The notes under the pieces were generated by a model, which was not told the DNA's origin, did not search any database, and saw only the letters and a list, made by a program, of their open reading frames with translations. The position numbers and the translations under genes are program-made. From Alphaproteobacteria bacterium (GTDB taxonomy: Bacteria > Pseudomonadota > Alphaproteobacteria > Micropepsales > Micropepsaceae), in NCBI GenBank assembly GCA_017308375.1, contig JAFKEW010000047.1, forward strand, positions 1-64,000: a DNA stretch of 64,000 nt, in the 5' to 3' direction. Below, in pieces: positions 35,897 through 44,804 of the stretch. Each line of letters begins with the position of its first letter. The first letter of the stretch is position 1.

Positions 35897-36751
35897 TCAG
35901 TTCCGCTCCCGCCGGGCGAGGAAGGCGAGCCGTTCGAACAGATGCACATCCTGTTCGTTCTTCAAAAGCGCGCCGTGCAGCGGCGGGATCAGCTTGGTCG
36001 GGTCTTTTTCCTTCAGCGCTTCCGGCGGAACATCCTCGTTCAGCAGCAGCTTCAGCCAGTCGAGCAGTTCGGATGTCGACGGCTTCTTCTTCAGACCCGG
36101 CACGTCGCGAATCTGGTAGAAGACGTTCAGCGCCTCGGCCACCAGCTTCTGCTTGATGTCGGGATAATGCACATCGACGATTTTCTGCATCGTCTCCCGA
36201 TCCGGGAATTTGATGTAGTGGAAGAAACAGCGGCGCAAAAACGCGTCCGGCAGTTCCTTTTCGTTGTTGGAGGTGATCATCACGATCGGGCGCTGTTTTG
36301 CCTTGATCGTTTCACCGGTCTCGTAAACGAAGAATTCCATGCGATCGAGTTCGAGCAGCAGGTCGTTGGGGAATTCGATATCGGCCTTGTCGATCTCGTC
36401 GATCAGAAGGATCGAACGGGTTTTGTTGGCGAAGGCTTCCCACAATTTGCCCTGCTTGATGTAGTTCTTCACATCCTTGACGCGCTCGTCGCCAAGCTGG
36501 GAGTCGCGAAGCCGCGTCACCGCATCGTATTCATAGAGACCCTGCTGGGCCTTGGTGGTGGATTTGACGTGCCAGGTGATGAGCGGGGTCTTGAGAGCTT
36601 CGGCAACCTGAAAGGCCAGTTCCGTCTTGCCGGTGCCGGGCTCACCCTTGATCAGGAGCGGCCGTTCCAGCGCGATGGCCGCGTTGACGGCGATTCTCAG
36701 ATCCTCGGTGGCGACGTATTTGTCTGTGCCCTCAAAGCGTTGCGAACTCAT
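35897..36751 (-). CDS. MoxR family AAA+ ATPase
   Basis: A 284-residue AAA+ chaperone-like ATPase. Walker A is LIKGEPGTGKTELA, Walker B is SILLIDEIDKADIEFPNDLL, and sensor 1 is PIVMITSNNEKELPDAFLRRC. The ATG at 36751 with AGAGAG upstream is the start; the frame stays open far beyond it, but only antisense to the TPR gene. With the VWA protein it forms a classic MoxR-VWA pair. Confidence 0.93.
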   Translation of the reverse strand: MSSQRFEGTDKYVATEDLRIAVNAAIALERPLLIKGEPGTGKTELAFQVAEALKTPLITWHVKSTTKAQQGLYEYDAVTRLRDSQLGDERVKDVKNYIKQGKLWEAFANKTRSILLIDEIDKADIEFPNDLLLELDRMEFFVYETGETIKAKQRPIVMITSNNEKELPDAFLRRCFFHYIKFPDRETMQKIVDVHYPDIKQKLVAEALNVFYQIRDVPGLKKKPSTSELLDWLKLLLNEDVPPEALKEKDPTKLIPPLHGALLKNEQDVHLFERLAFLARRERN

Positions 36752-36892
36752 TCGGTTCTCTCTTTCCAATAGCGTGGTGGCACGGTAGGGGGCGGGGCGG
36801 CGCTTCGCAAGTGCGGCAGCATGGCGCCGGACCACAGCCGGACGGGTGCCGGACTGTTGCGTGGCGTACAGGCTTTGGTCATAAGCTCGGCC

Positions 36893-38776
36893 ATGAGCGA
36901 GGCAGCGAAGGGCCAGGGAAAAGACCAGGGCCCGGCCGGGATCAAGGCGCAAGTCCAGCGCCTTCTGGCCGAGGCGCAAGCCCATTTCAGCCGCCGTGAC
37001 GGCGCGGCCTGCGAAAGCGCATTGGCCCGCGCGCTCGCGCTCGTCCCCGAACGCAGTCCCGAACAAGCCGAAGTGCTGCAGATGATGGCCGTGCTGAAGA
37101 AGGCGCAAGGCCGCGTGCTGGAAGCCGAGACCCTGTTCCGCCGGGCACTGGAGATGCAGCCCAACCTGCCGCATGGCCACAACAATTTCGCCCTGTTGCT
37201 GGGCGGGACCGGCCGCCGCGACGATGCCATCGCCCATCTGGCCGAGGCAGTGCGGCTGAAGCCCAATTTCACCGATGCCCATATCAATCTGGGGCTGATG
37301 CTGGCCGGCGCCGGCAGGCCTTCCGAAGCCGAACAGCATTACCGCACGGCGCTTTCGCTGCAGCCGAACCATCTGATGGCGAAGCAATGTCTGGCGGCGG
37401 TGCTGACCGATCTCGACCGGGCACAGGAAGCCGAGACCGTTGCCCGGCAGGCGCTGGCCCAGAGCGGGCGCGACACCCGCCAGGCGGCGGCACTTGCCTA
37501 CACCCTCGGCCGGGCGCTGGCCGAGCAGCAGCGCCATGGCGAGGCATTGGCGGCCCTCGACCAGGCCAAGGCATTGGTGCCCGAGATTGCGGAGGCCGAT
37601 TATGTGCGCGGCAACGTGCTTCAGCGGCTGGGCCGGGCGGATGAGGCATTGGAATCCTATCGTGCCGCGATAGAGAGAAACCCGCAGGATTTGCGCGCCC
37701 ACCGCGAATTGAACCAGCTTCTTTACCGGCAAAAGCGCGATCAGGAATTTCTCTCCTCTTACGACGAGGTGGCGGCACAGTTTCCCGATGTGGCGGCCAT
37801 CGCGCTCGACAAGGCGTCGTTCCTGATCAAGCAGGAACGCTATGCAGAAGCCGAAGCCGCCTTTGCCCGTGGTGCGGCGCTCGACCCGGCCAATGTTGCG
37901 GGCTTCGACGGGCAGGGATTGGCGCTGGCCGGGCTGAAGCGATTCGATGAGGCCATTGCCGCCCATGAAAAGGCGGTGCGGCTGGAACCGCAGAACTGTC
38001 ACGCCTGGTGCAATTTTTCCGCCACCCTGATGCGGGCGGGCGATGCGGAAAAGGCGCGTGAGGCCGCGGCGCAGGCGCGCGCGATCGAACCCGGCAACCA
38101 GCATGCGCTGGCCTTGTGGGGGCTTTCCTTGCGGATGCTGGAAGACGGGCGCGAAGAGGTGCTGAACGATTACGCGAACCATGTGCAGGTGTTCGACCTC
38201 GAGCCGCCGGACGGGTTTTCCACCATGGCGGAGTTCAACGCGGCGCTGACGGCGGAGCTTTCGACCCTGCATCGCGACAAGCGCGAATTTTTGGACCAGA
38301 CCCTGCGCGGCGGCACGCAGACGGTGGGCGATCTGTTCGGCGCCGGCCACGCCCTGACCGAGCGTTTGCGCGCCCGCATCGACGAAGCGGTGAACACCTA
38401 TATCCAGCGCATGAAGAGCGATGAGGCCCATCCCTTGACCGGGCGGCGCGGCGCGCAATTCGCCTATCAGGGCTCATGGTCGTCCCGCCTTTCGGATTGC
38501 GGTTTCCACACCAATCATGTGCATCCGAAAGGCTGGATCAGTTCCTGTTACTATGTCGCGTTGCCCGATGCGGTGCGTGACGAACAGGAACAGCAGGGCT
38601 GGATCAAATTCGGCGAACCGCCATTCGAGATCGGCCTCAAGCACGCGATCCGGCGCAGCGTGCAGCCGGTGCCGGGACGGCTGGTGCTGTTCCCCTCTTA
38701 CATGTGGCACGGCACGGTGCCGTTCCATTCCGGCGATCCGCGGCTGACCATCGCCTTCGACGTGGTACCGGAATAG
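36893..38776 (+). CDS. TPR protein with C-terminal 2OG-Fe(II) oxygenase-like domain
   Basis: A 627-residue fusion. About ten tetratricopeptide repeats fill residues 20-400 (for example HNNFALLLGGTGRRDDAIAHL and HINLGLMLAGAGRPSEAEQHY). The last 200 residues form a putative 2-oxoglutarate/iron oxygenase domain: FHTNHVHPKGWISSCYYVALP, then PGRLVLFPSYMWHGTVPF with the distal His, and RLTIAF with the cosubstrate Arg. It could hydroxylate a protein or peptide bound by the TPRs (inference). Start at the ATG at 36893, divergent from the MoxR gene. Confidence 0.85.
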   Translation: MSEAAKGQGKDQGPAGIKAQVQRLLAEAQAHFSRRDGAACESALARALALVPERSPEQAEVLQMMAVLKKAQGRVLEAETLFRRALEMQPNLPHGHNNFALLLGGTGRRDDAIAHLAEAVRLKPNFTDAHINLGLMLAGAGRPSEAEQHYRTALSLQPNHLMAKQCLAAVLTDLDRAQEAETVARQALAQSGRDTRQAAALAYTLGRALAEQQRHGEALAALDQAKALVPEIAEADYVRGNVLQRLGRADEALESYRAAIERNPQDLRAHRELNQLLYRQKRDQEFLSSYDEVAAQFPDVAAIALDKASFLIKQERYAEAEAAFARGAALDPANVAGFDGQGLALAGLKRFDEAIAAHEKAVRLEPQNCHAWCNFSATLMRAGDAEKAREAAAQARAIEPGNQHALALWGLSLRMLEDGREEVLNDYANHVQVFDLEPPDGFSTMAEFNAALTAELSTLHRDKREFLDQTLRGGTQTVGDLFGAGHALTERLRARIDEAVNTYIQRMKSDEAHPLTGRRGAQFAYQGSWSSRLSDCGFHTNHVHPKGWISSCYYVALPDAVRDEQEQQGWIKFGEPPFEIGLKHAIRRSVQPVPGRLVLFPSYMWHGTVPFHSGDPRLTIAFDVVPE

Positions 38777-38802
38777 GGTGCGCGATGGGAGGTGACACGG
38801 CC

Positions 38803-39393
38803 ATGACGATGTCAACCCCCATCCACGATGTATTCCCCCATGTGCGCATCATCATGGGCATTGTCGTCGGCCTCGGCATCACGCGGCTTCTCGTCGGCAG
38901 TGCGCGCTTTGTGCAGCACCCCGGCCGGGAGAAGCCATCGGCCGTTCACCTGGCATGGGTGATTTCCATGCTGCTGATGCTGGCCCATTTCTGGTGGTGG
39001 GAGTTCTGGCTTTACGATATCGGCGACTGGGTCTTCAGTCTTTATATCTTCCTGATCGGTTATACGGTGGCGCTGTTCTTGCTTTGCGCGCTGCTTTATC
39101 CCGACGACATCCGCGAATACAAAAACTACGAGGATTATTTCCTCTCGCGGCGCAAATGGTTTTTCGGCCTTCTGGCGCTGGTCTTCGTGTTCGATATCGC
39201 CGACACCTTGTGGAAGGGCGAAGAACACCTTCTGTCGTTCGGGCCCGAATATCCGATCCGCGCCGGCGTTTATATCGTGTTGTGTGTGGCGGCGATGGGA
39301 ATCGCCAACCGGCGCTTCCATCAGGTTTTCGCGGCCGCCAATCTGATCTACCAGATTTCGTTCATCCTGAGACAGTTCGACCGCCTGACCTGA
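38803..39393 (+). CDS. multi-pass membrane protein, unknown function
   Basis: A 196-residue protein with about six hydrophobic segments (VRIIMGIVVGLGITRLLVG, AWVISMLLMLAHFWWW, IFLIGYTVALFLLCALLY and others). Aromatic residues are dense (HFWWWEFWLYDIGDW). I do not recognise the family. The ATG at 38803 follows GGAGG; it starts 26 bases after the TPR-oxygenase stop and is probably co-transcribed with it. Confidence 0.72.
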   Translation: MTMSTPIHDVFPHVRIIMGIVVGLGITRLLVGSARFVQHPGREKPSAVHLAWVISMLLMLAHFWWWEFWLYDIGDWVFSLYIFLIGYTVALFLLCALLYPDDIREYKNYEDYFLSRRKWFFGLLALVFVFDIADTLWKGEEHLLSFGPEYPIRAGVYIVLCVAAMGIANRRFHQVFAAANLIYQISFILRQFDRLT

Positions 39394-39435
39394 AGCGGGT
39401 TGCGGGCGCACACGAAACCGGCGTTAATCGCGCGC

Positions 39436-39474
39436 AGAGCATCGGACGTTCCTCCGGAACCGTTCCGATGCTCT
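39436..39474. repeat. palindromic hairpin element
   Basis: AGAGCATCGGA (39436-39446) and TCCGATGCTCT (39464-39474) are perfect 11-base inverted arms; inside them GTTCC and GGAAC form a second stem. The AGAGC...GCTCT frame is shared with elements at 62631-62678 and 63732-63775. It lies between the membrane protein gene and comM and may act as a terminator. Confidence 0.65.
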
Positions 39475-39559
39475 AACGTCTTTATTTGGATTTGGCGCAA
39501 CTTTCCGCGGGCAACCGGTTCCCACTTGCCCGCACCTTGCGCCCCGGGGGCAGGCGCGA

Positions 39560-41074
39560 ATGACGGTTGCGCATATCTACACCGTTGCGTTTCAAGGCAT
39601 TGAAGCGCGCGAAGTGGATGTTCAGGTTCATATCGGCGATGGCGGCAATGGCCAGTTCAACATTGTCGGCCTGGCGGACAAGGCGGTGGGCGAAAGCCGG
39701 GAGCGGGTGCGCGCAGCACTGGCCGCGGTGGGGCTTGCCCTGCCCTTCAAACGCATCACGGTCAATCTGGCGCCCGCCGATCTGCCGAAGGAAGGCAGCC
39801 ATTACGATCTGCCGATCGCGCTTGGCCTTCTTTCCGCCATGGGCGTGCTGCCGGGAAGCGAGATGGCGGGTTACACAGCACTCGGCGAGCTTTCCCTCGA
39901 CGCACAGGTGACGGCGGTGGCCGGTGTGCTGCCGGCCGCGGTGGCCGCCAATGCGGCGGGGCGCGGGCTGATCTGCCCGGCCGCGTGCGGGGCGGAAGCA
40001 GCCTGGGCCGGTGGCGGCAGCGTGATCGCGACGCCATCGCTGATCGCACTCGTCAATCACATCAAGGGCGTGCAGGTGCTGAGCCCCCCGGAAGCCCGCC
40101 TTGCCGAAGACAGGCAAAGCCATGCCGATCTGCGCGATGTGAAGGGCCAGGAAAGCGCCAAACGTGCGCTGGAAATCGCAGCCGCGGGCGGGCACGCGAT
40201 GCTGATGACCGGGCCGCCCGGTGCCGGCAAATCGATGCTGGCGGCGCGGCTGCCGGGATTGCTGCCGCCGCTCGACGCACGTGAGGCGCTGGAGATTTCG
40301 ATGGTGCAATCGCTCGCGGGCGAATTGCCTGACGGCGCGATCTCACGCCGCCGCCCGTTCCGCAGCCCCCATCACTCCGCCTCGATGGCGGCGCTGATCG
40401 GCGGCGGGCTGAAGGTAAAGCCAGGCGAAGTCAGCCTCGCCCATCTCGGCGTGCTGTTTCTGGATGAATTGCCGGAGTTTCAGCGCCAGGTGCTCGATTC
40501 CCTGCGCCAGCCGATCGAGAGCGGCGAGGCGGTGGTGGCGCGCGCCAATGCGCATGTGCGCTTTCCCGCCCGCTTTCAACTGGTGGCGGCGATGAACCCG
40601 TGCCGTTGCGGCCACCTGAACGATCCGGCGCAAGCCTGCGGCCGCGCCCCCAAATGCGCCATCGATTATCAGGCGCGGCTGTCGGGGCCGCTGCTCGACC
40701 GCATCGACATTGCGGTCGAAGTCGGCGCGGTCACCGCTGCCGATCTTGCGCTGCCGCCACCGGCGGAAGGATCGGTGGACGTCGCTGCCCGCGTCGCCGC
40801 CGCACGCGCGCTGCAACGCGCGCGCTATGAAAAGGAAAACTTGCGCACCAATGCCGAGGCCGAGGGCGAATTGCTGGAGCGGGTGGCAACGCCCGATGAG
40901 GCCGGGCGCAATCTGTTGCGCGAGGCGGCGGAGCGCATGCGCCTGAGCGCGCGCGGCTATCACCGTGTGTTGCGGGTGGCGCGCACCATTGCCGACCTTG
41001 CCGGGGCCGAAGCGCTTACCCGCGCCCATGTGGCGGAGGCGCTTTCCTACCGCCGCACCGGGTTCAATGCCTGA
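39560..41074 (+). CDS. comM: YifB/ComM family Mg-chelatase-like AAA+ ATPase
   Basis: A 504-residue protein with an N-terminal Lon-S5-like domain (VQVHIGDGGNGQFNIVGLADKA begins it), a Mg-chelatase AAA+ core with Walker A TGPPGAGKSMLAARLPG and Walker B VLFLDELPEF, and a C-terminal lid. ComM is a hexameric branch-migration helicase that helps integrate DNA during natural transformation. No other competence gene lies nearby. Confidence 0.93.
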   Translation: MTVAHIYTVAFQGIEAREVDVQVHIGDGGNGQFNIVGLADKAVGESRERVRAALAAVGLALPFKRITVNLAPADLPKEGSHYDLPIALGLLSAMGVLPGSEMAGYTALGELSLDAQVTAVAGVLPAAVAANAAGRGLICPAACGAEAAWAGGGSVIATPSLIALVNHIKGVQVLSPPEARLAEDRQSHADLRDVKGQESAKRALEIAAAGGHAMLMTGPPGAGKSMLAARLPGLLPPLDAREALEISMVQSLAGELPDGAISRRRPFRSPHHSASMAALIGGGLKVKPGEVSLAHLGVLFLDELPEFQRQVLDSLRQPIESGEAVVARANAHVRFPARFQLVAAMNPCRCGHLNDPAQACGRAPKCAIDYQARLSGPLLDRIDIAVEVGAVTAADLALPPPAEGSVDVAARVAAARALQRARYEKENLRTNAEAEGELLERVATPDEAGRNLLREAAERMRLSARGYHRVLRVARTIADLAGAEALTRAHVAEALSYRRTGFNA

Positions 41075-41135
41075 TCCGGCACGCCATTCGCCCTGCGCGC
41101 GATAGTCAGGAACGCGCGTGCCCGTTCCACCACAA

Positions 41136-41396
41136 TTATTTGTCGGGCTTTTCGGAGATGATCGTACCCGTTTTCGCGTCGGCATGAAAATCCATTCTGA
41201 CGCCGTTCTTGATGCCCTCGCCTTCCCAGCGCCCGTTATCCGCCTCGATCTCGCGGATCGAGGTGTAACCCGCCTGACGCAGCTTCTGGATCACCTGATC
41301 GGGCGGCATCCAGTCGGGGCCCGGCGTATCGGCGTAAGACGGAATTGCCGCGATGCAGAAAACAGCAGCAAACAAGGGCACGGCGATCTTCTTCAT
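41136..41396 (-). CDS. small periplasmic PepSY-like protein
   Basis: An 86-residue protein with a signal peptide ending near YADTP, then a single PepSY-type domain: DQVIQKLRQAGYTSIREIEAD, WEGEGIKNG and VRMDFHADAKTGTII. Such small domains bind or inhibit periplasmic partners, but no specific role is known here. It stands alone, convergent with comM. Confidence 0.8.
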   Translation of the reverse strand: MKKIAVPLFAAVFCIAAIPSYADTPGPDWMPPDQVIQKLRQAGYTSIREIEADNGRWEGEGIKNGVRMDFHADAKTGTIISEKPDK

Positions 41397-41625
41397 AATA
41401 TTCTCTCAACGAATAAAGCCCCGTTGCGAAGCCTAACGGGAAGGGCCGCCCGGCAGCAAGAATTGCGGCCCCCTTTTCCAATCGCGAAATGCGGGAACCT
41501 CTTTCCGCATCCGCCGTTTCCAACCCTGGATCGGGCCTGCGGGCGGCCGGATTTCGCACCTGAATCTTGCGCCCGAATCTCACGCACGGGAATTTCGCAA
41601 AACCATTTTCGCAAAGGATATCCGT

Positions 41626-41847
41626 ATGAAGCCGATTGCCCTGATTGGTGTTCTGTTGATCGTGCTGGGAATTGCCGGGCTGATATTCTCCGGCTTCAGC
41701 TATACCGAGACCAAGCCGGTGGTGGAGGCGGGGCCGCTGAAGGTCACCACCCAGGAGGAGCATTACGTCACCATCCCGAATATCGCGAGCGTGCTGGCCA
41801 TTCTTGCAGGCGCGGCGCTGGTCTTCGGCAGCCGCCGCATGCAATGA
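41626..41847 (+). CDS. small membrane protein, unknown function
   Basis: A 73-residue protein with an N-terminal helix (ALIGVLLIVLGIAGLIFSGF), a short charged loop (VTTQEEHYVTIP) and a second helix (VLAILAGAALVFGSRR). The topology fits small inner-membrane proteins found in many proteobacteria. GGATA before the ATG acts as ribosome site. The gap before it (41397-41625) shows nothing recognisable. Confidence 0.7.
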   Translation: MKPIALIGVLLIVLGIAGLIFSGFSYTETKPVVEAGPLKVTTQEEHYVTIPNIASVLAILAGAALVFGSRRMQ

Positions 41848-41927
41848 GCCTGCCCCCGGCAGGCCATGCGGGCAATGCGGCCTGGGACAGGCCGGATTTT
41901 TCCGACTAGGCTGGGCGCATATGCAAT

Positions 41928-42794
41928 ATGCGAGGGGCGATGGGTTTCATGTTGGGTTTCATGTTTCGCCGGGCCATAACCCGCTGGGCCATGCCGGTAC
42001 TGCTGGCCGTGATGTTCGTGCCCATAGTACAAACGTCCGCGGTACAGGCCGCCACAGCCCAAGCTTCTACAATTCGGGCCGCCGCAAACGAAAAGCCGGT
42101 GCTGGTGTTCGCCGCCGCATCGCTTGGCGATGTGCTGCAAAATGTAGGCGATGCGTTTAAGGCGCAAGGTCATGCAGCACCCACCTTCTCCTTCGCCGCA
42201 TCCTCGGCGCTGGCGCGGCAGATCGCGGCCTCCGGTGGGGCGGACATGTTCATTTCCGCCGACACGGCATGGATGGACTACCTCGACCGCAAAGCGCTGA
42301 TCGATGAGAAGACCCGGCGCAATCTGCTGTCCAACCGGCTGGTGCTGATCGCGCCCGCCGCCACCACCACCATCGCGATCAAGCCGCGTTTCCCGCTGGC
42401 CGCGGCCCTTCATGGCGGCAGGCTTGCCATCGCCGAACCGGATTCGGTGCCGGCCGGGCGTTACGGCAAGGACGCACTGATCCACCTGCAGGTGTGGGAC
42501 AGCGTGAAAGATCATCTGGCGCCGGCGGAGAATGTGCGCGCAGCACTTGCTTACGTCGCCCGTGGCGAGACCAGGCTTGGCATCGTCTATGAAACCGATG
42601 CGAAGGCCGAACCGCGGGTGCGCGTGGCCGGTGTGTTTCCAAACGATACGCACGCCCCGATCATCTACCCCGTGGCGCTGATCAGGGGCGCGAAGCCGGA
42701 AGCACACACCTTCCTCACCTTTCTGGAATCGGCCGCGGCCGCGGCCCTGTTCCGCGAGGCGGGCTTCACCGTCCTGCCCGGCCGCAGCAAATAA
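41928..42794 (+). CDS. modA: molybdate ABC transporter substrate-binding protein
   Basis: A 288-residue periplasmic binding protein with an N-terminal signal peptide ending around residue 41. LVFAAASLGDVLQNVGDAF and FAASSALARQIAASGGADMFISAD are diagnostic for ModA-type oxyanion binders, as is the later YVARGETRLGIVYETDA. modB and modC are absent from the window, so the permease must lie elsewhere. The start could also be at the ATG at 41940 or 41949. Confidence 0.9.
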   Translation: MRGAMGFMLGFMFRRAITRWAMPVLLAVMFVPIVQTSAVQAATAQASTIRAAANEKPVLVFAAASLGDVLQNVGDAFKAQGHAAPTFSFAASSALARQIAASGGADMFISADTAWMDYLDRKALIDEKTRRNLLSNRLVLIAPAATTTIAIKPRFPLAAALHGGRLAIAEPDSVPAGRYGKDALIHLQVWDSVKDHLAPAENVRAALAYVARGETRLGIVYETDAKAEPRVRVAGVFPNDTHAPIIYPVALIRGAKPEAHTFLTFLESAAAAALFREAGFTVLPGRSK

Positions 42795-42869
42795 AGGGGC
42801 CAGTGCATTTTCGGGATTCAACCACGCCTGAAAATATTCTAGACATCTGAAAAGCGTTGGGGGGAGGCG

Positions 42870-43103
42870 ATGGCGGGCGGCAAAAGGGGGCATTGGCGCT
42901 GGCTGGTCCGGCTTCTGCTGCTGGTGCCGTTTATCGTGCTGATCGATGCGGGGTTTTATAATCGCACCGAACCGGCGCTGGCCGGAATTCCCTTCTTCTA
43001 CTGGTATCAATTGCTGTGGGTGCCGCTGGGCGCGCTGCTGCTGTTGCCGGTGTGGGCCAGCGAATCCCATGGCCGCGCCGAAGACCGGGACAAGCATCCC
43101 TGA
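42870..43103 (+). CDS. DUF3311 small membrane subunit
   Basis: A 77-residue protein with two membrane helices (LVRLLLLVPFIVLIDAGFYN; FYWYQLLWVPLGALLLLPVWA) matching DUF3311. These small proteins are encoded directly before sodium:solute symporters and are thought to be accessory subunits. Its TGA overlaps the symporter ATG (TGATG). Confidence 0.87.
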   Translation: MAGGKRGHWRWLVRLLLLVPFIVLIDAGFYNRTEPALAGIPFFYWYQLLWVPLGALLLLPVWASESHGRAEDRDKHP

Positions 43104-44623
43104 TGATGTCCGCGGCGCTGATTGTTTTTCTGATCCTGTTCGTGGCCGTGACCGTGCTGGGCTTCATCGCCGCGCGCTGGCGGCAGGGCGATCTTTCCCA
43201 ATTGCATGAATGGGGCCTTGGCGGGCGGCGTTTCGGCACCATCGTCACCTGGTTCCTGCTGGGCGGCGATCTCTATACCGCCTACACCTTCGTTGCGGTG
43301 CCGGCATTGATGTTCGGCGCGGGCGCGATGGGCTTCTTCGCCGTGCCCTACACCATTCTGGTCTATCCTATTTTGTTCGCGGTCTATCCCCGGCTGTGGT
43401 CGGTGTCGCGCGCCCGGGGCTACATCACCGCGGCCGATTTCGTGCGCGGCCGTTTCGGCAACCGCACATTGGCGCTGGCGGTGGCGGCGACCGGCATTCT
43501 TGCCACCATGCCCTATATCGCGCTGCAGCTTGTCGGCATGGAAGTGGTGATCGCCGGCCTTGGCATTCGCGGCGAGGCGGCGCTTTTCATCGCCTTTGCG
43601 ATCCTGGCCGCCTATACTTATACCAGCGGCCTGCGCGCACCCGCGATGATCGCGGTGGTGAAGGACCTGCTGATCTATATCACCGTGCTGGCGGCGGTGA
43701 TCATCATCCCGGCAAAACTCGGCGGCTATAGTGCGATCTTCGCCAGTGTCGAGCCGGACAAACTTCTGCTGGCAAAAGACGGCGTGCGCGATTTCGGCAG
43801 CGAGAGCGCCTATGTCACGCTGGCGCTGGGCTCGGCACTCGCCTTGTTCCTTTATCCCCACGCGCTGACGGGCGTGCTGAGCGCTTCAAGCCGCAACGTG
43901 ATCCGGCGCAACGCCGCGATCCTGCCCGCCTATTCGCTGGCACTGGGGCTGATCGCGCTTCTGGGCTTCATGGCGATTGCGGCGGGCGTGAAAAGCAACC
44001 CGGCTTATGCCGCCGGTTTTGCCACCTACGGCAACAATTACGCGGTGCCGGCGCTGTTCCTCGAGATGTTTCCGGGCTGGTTCGTCGGCGTCGCCTTCGC
44101 CGCGATCGCAATCGGCGCACTGGTGCCGGCCGCGATCATGTCGATCGCCACCGCCAATCTTTTCACCCGCAATATCTACCGCGAATATATTGCGCCCGAT
44201 TGTGCCCCGGAACGCGAAAGCCAGGTGGCGAAAATCGCATCCCTGGTGGTGAAGCTGGGGGCGCTGTTCTTCATTGTCTTCCTGCCGCAGACCTATGCCA
44301 TCCAGCTGCAATTGCTGGGCGGCATCTGGATCATCCAGACATTGCCCGCCGTATTGCTGGGGCTTTACACGCGCTGGCTTCACCCCACGGCCCTTCTCAC
44401 CGGCTGGGCCACAGGGATCGTTGCGGGCACCGCGATGGCGGCGAGTTTGCAGTTCAAGGGCTCGATCTACACGCTGCACATTTTCGGCTTCGCGCTGCCG
44501 TGTTATGCGGCGCTGAGCGCACTGGTGCTGAACCTGATCGTGGCGGTGGCGTTGAGTGCCCTCTTCAACGCGCTGTCAAACGCCCCGCGCGAAGACGAAA
44601 CCGCGGCCGCCGATTATCATTGA
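43103..44623 (+). CDS. sodium:solute symporter family transporter (MctP-like)
   Basis: A 506-residue SSS-family permease of about 13 membrane helices. HEWGLGGRRFGTIVTWFLLGGDLYTAYTF is the typical first-helices signature of the monocarboxylate/MctP group, and LALFLYPHALTGVLSASS follows in the core. The likely substrates are short monocarboxylates such as acetate, propionate or pyruvate, which the EMC enzymes in this window could assimilate (inference). It overlaps the DUF3311 gene. Confidence 0.87.
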   Translation: MMSAALIVFLILFVAVTVLGFIAARWRQGDLSQLHEWGLGGRRFGTIVTWFLLGGDLYTAYTFVAVPALMFGAGAMGFFAVPYTILVYPILFAVYPRLWSVSRARGYITAADFVRGRFGNRTLALAVAATGILATMPYIALQLVGMEVVIAGLGIRGEAALFIAFAILAAYTYTSGLRAPAMIAVVKDLLIYITVLAAVIIIPAKLGGYSAIFASVEPDKLLLAKDGVRDFGSESAYVTLALGSALALFLYPHALTGVLSASSRNVIRRNAAILPAYSLALGLIALLGFMAIAAGVKSNPAYAAGFATYGNNYAVPALFLEMFPGWFVGVAFAAIAIGALVPAAIMSIATANLFTRNIYREYIAPDCAPERESQVAKIASLVVKLGALFFIVFLPQTYAIQLQLLGGIWIIQTLPAVLLGLYTRWLHPTALLTGWATGIVAGTAMAASLQFKGSIYTLHIFGFALPCYAALSALVLNLIVAVALSALFNALSNAPREDETAAADYH

Positions 44624-44696
44624 GAGGGCAACACCCATTGTTATGACCGAGGAGATGCCCCCTCCCGCCCACCTACGCCAAGGCTCCGGTGGGCGA

Positions 44697-44777
44697 CCTC
44701 CCCCGCTTCGCAGGGGAGGAGTATGGATAGCATCATAGCTGCTCCCCCGTTTACGGGGGAGCTGTCAGCGAAGCTGA
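44697..44777. repeat. mosaic hairpin repeat between symporter and pstB
   Basis: Three hairpins lie in a row: CCTCCCC...GGGGAGG (44697-44719), GCTCCCCCG-TTTA-CGGGGGAGC (44741-44762, perfect 9-base arms), and TCAGC-GAA-GCTGA (44765-44777). A tail of GAGGGGGG follows. The sequence resembles interspersed palindromic repeats of alphaproteobacteria and separates two convergent transcription units. Confidence 0.7.
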
Positions 44778-44804
44778 CTGAGGGGGGAGTCAGACGGCAC
44801 AGAT

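Noticed and set aside
36752..38458. Long N-terminal extension of the MoxR frame
   Set aside because: The extra 569 codons are antisense to the TPR-oxygenase gene, while the ATG at 36751 begins the family's normal N-terminus.
44697..44777. CRISPR array
   Set aside because: The palindromes differ from each other and there are no regularly spaced identical repeats or cas genes.
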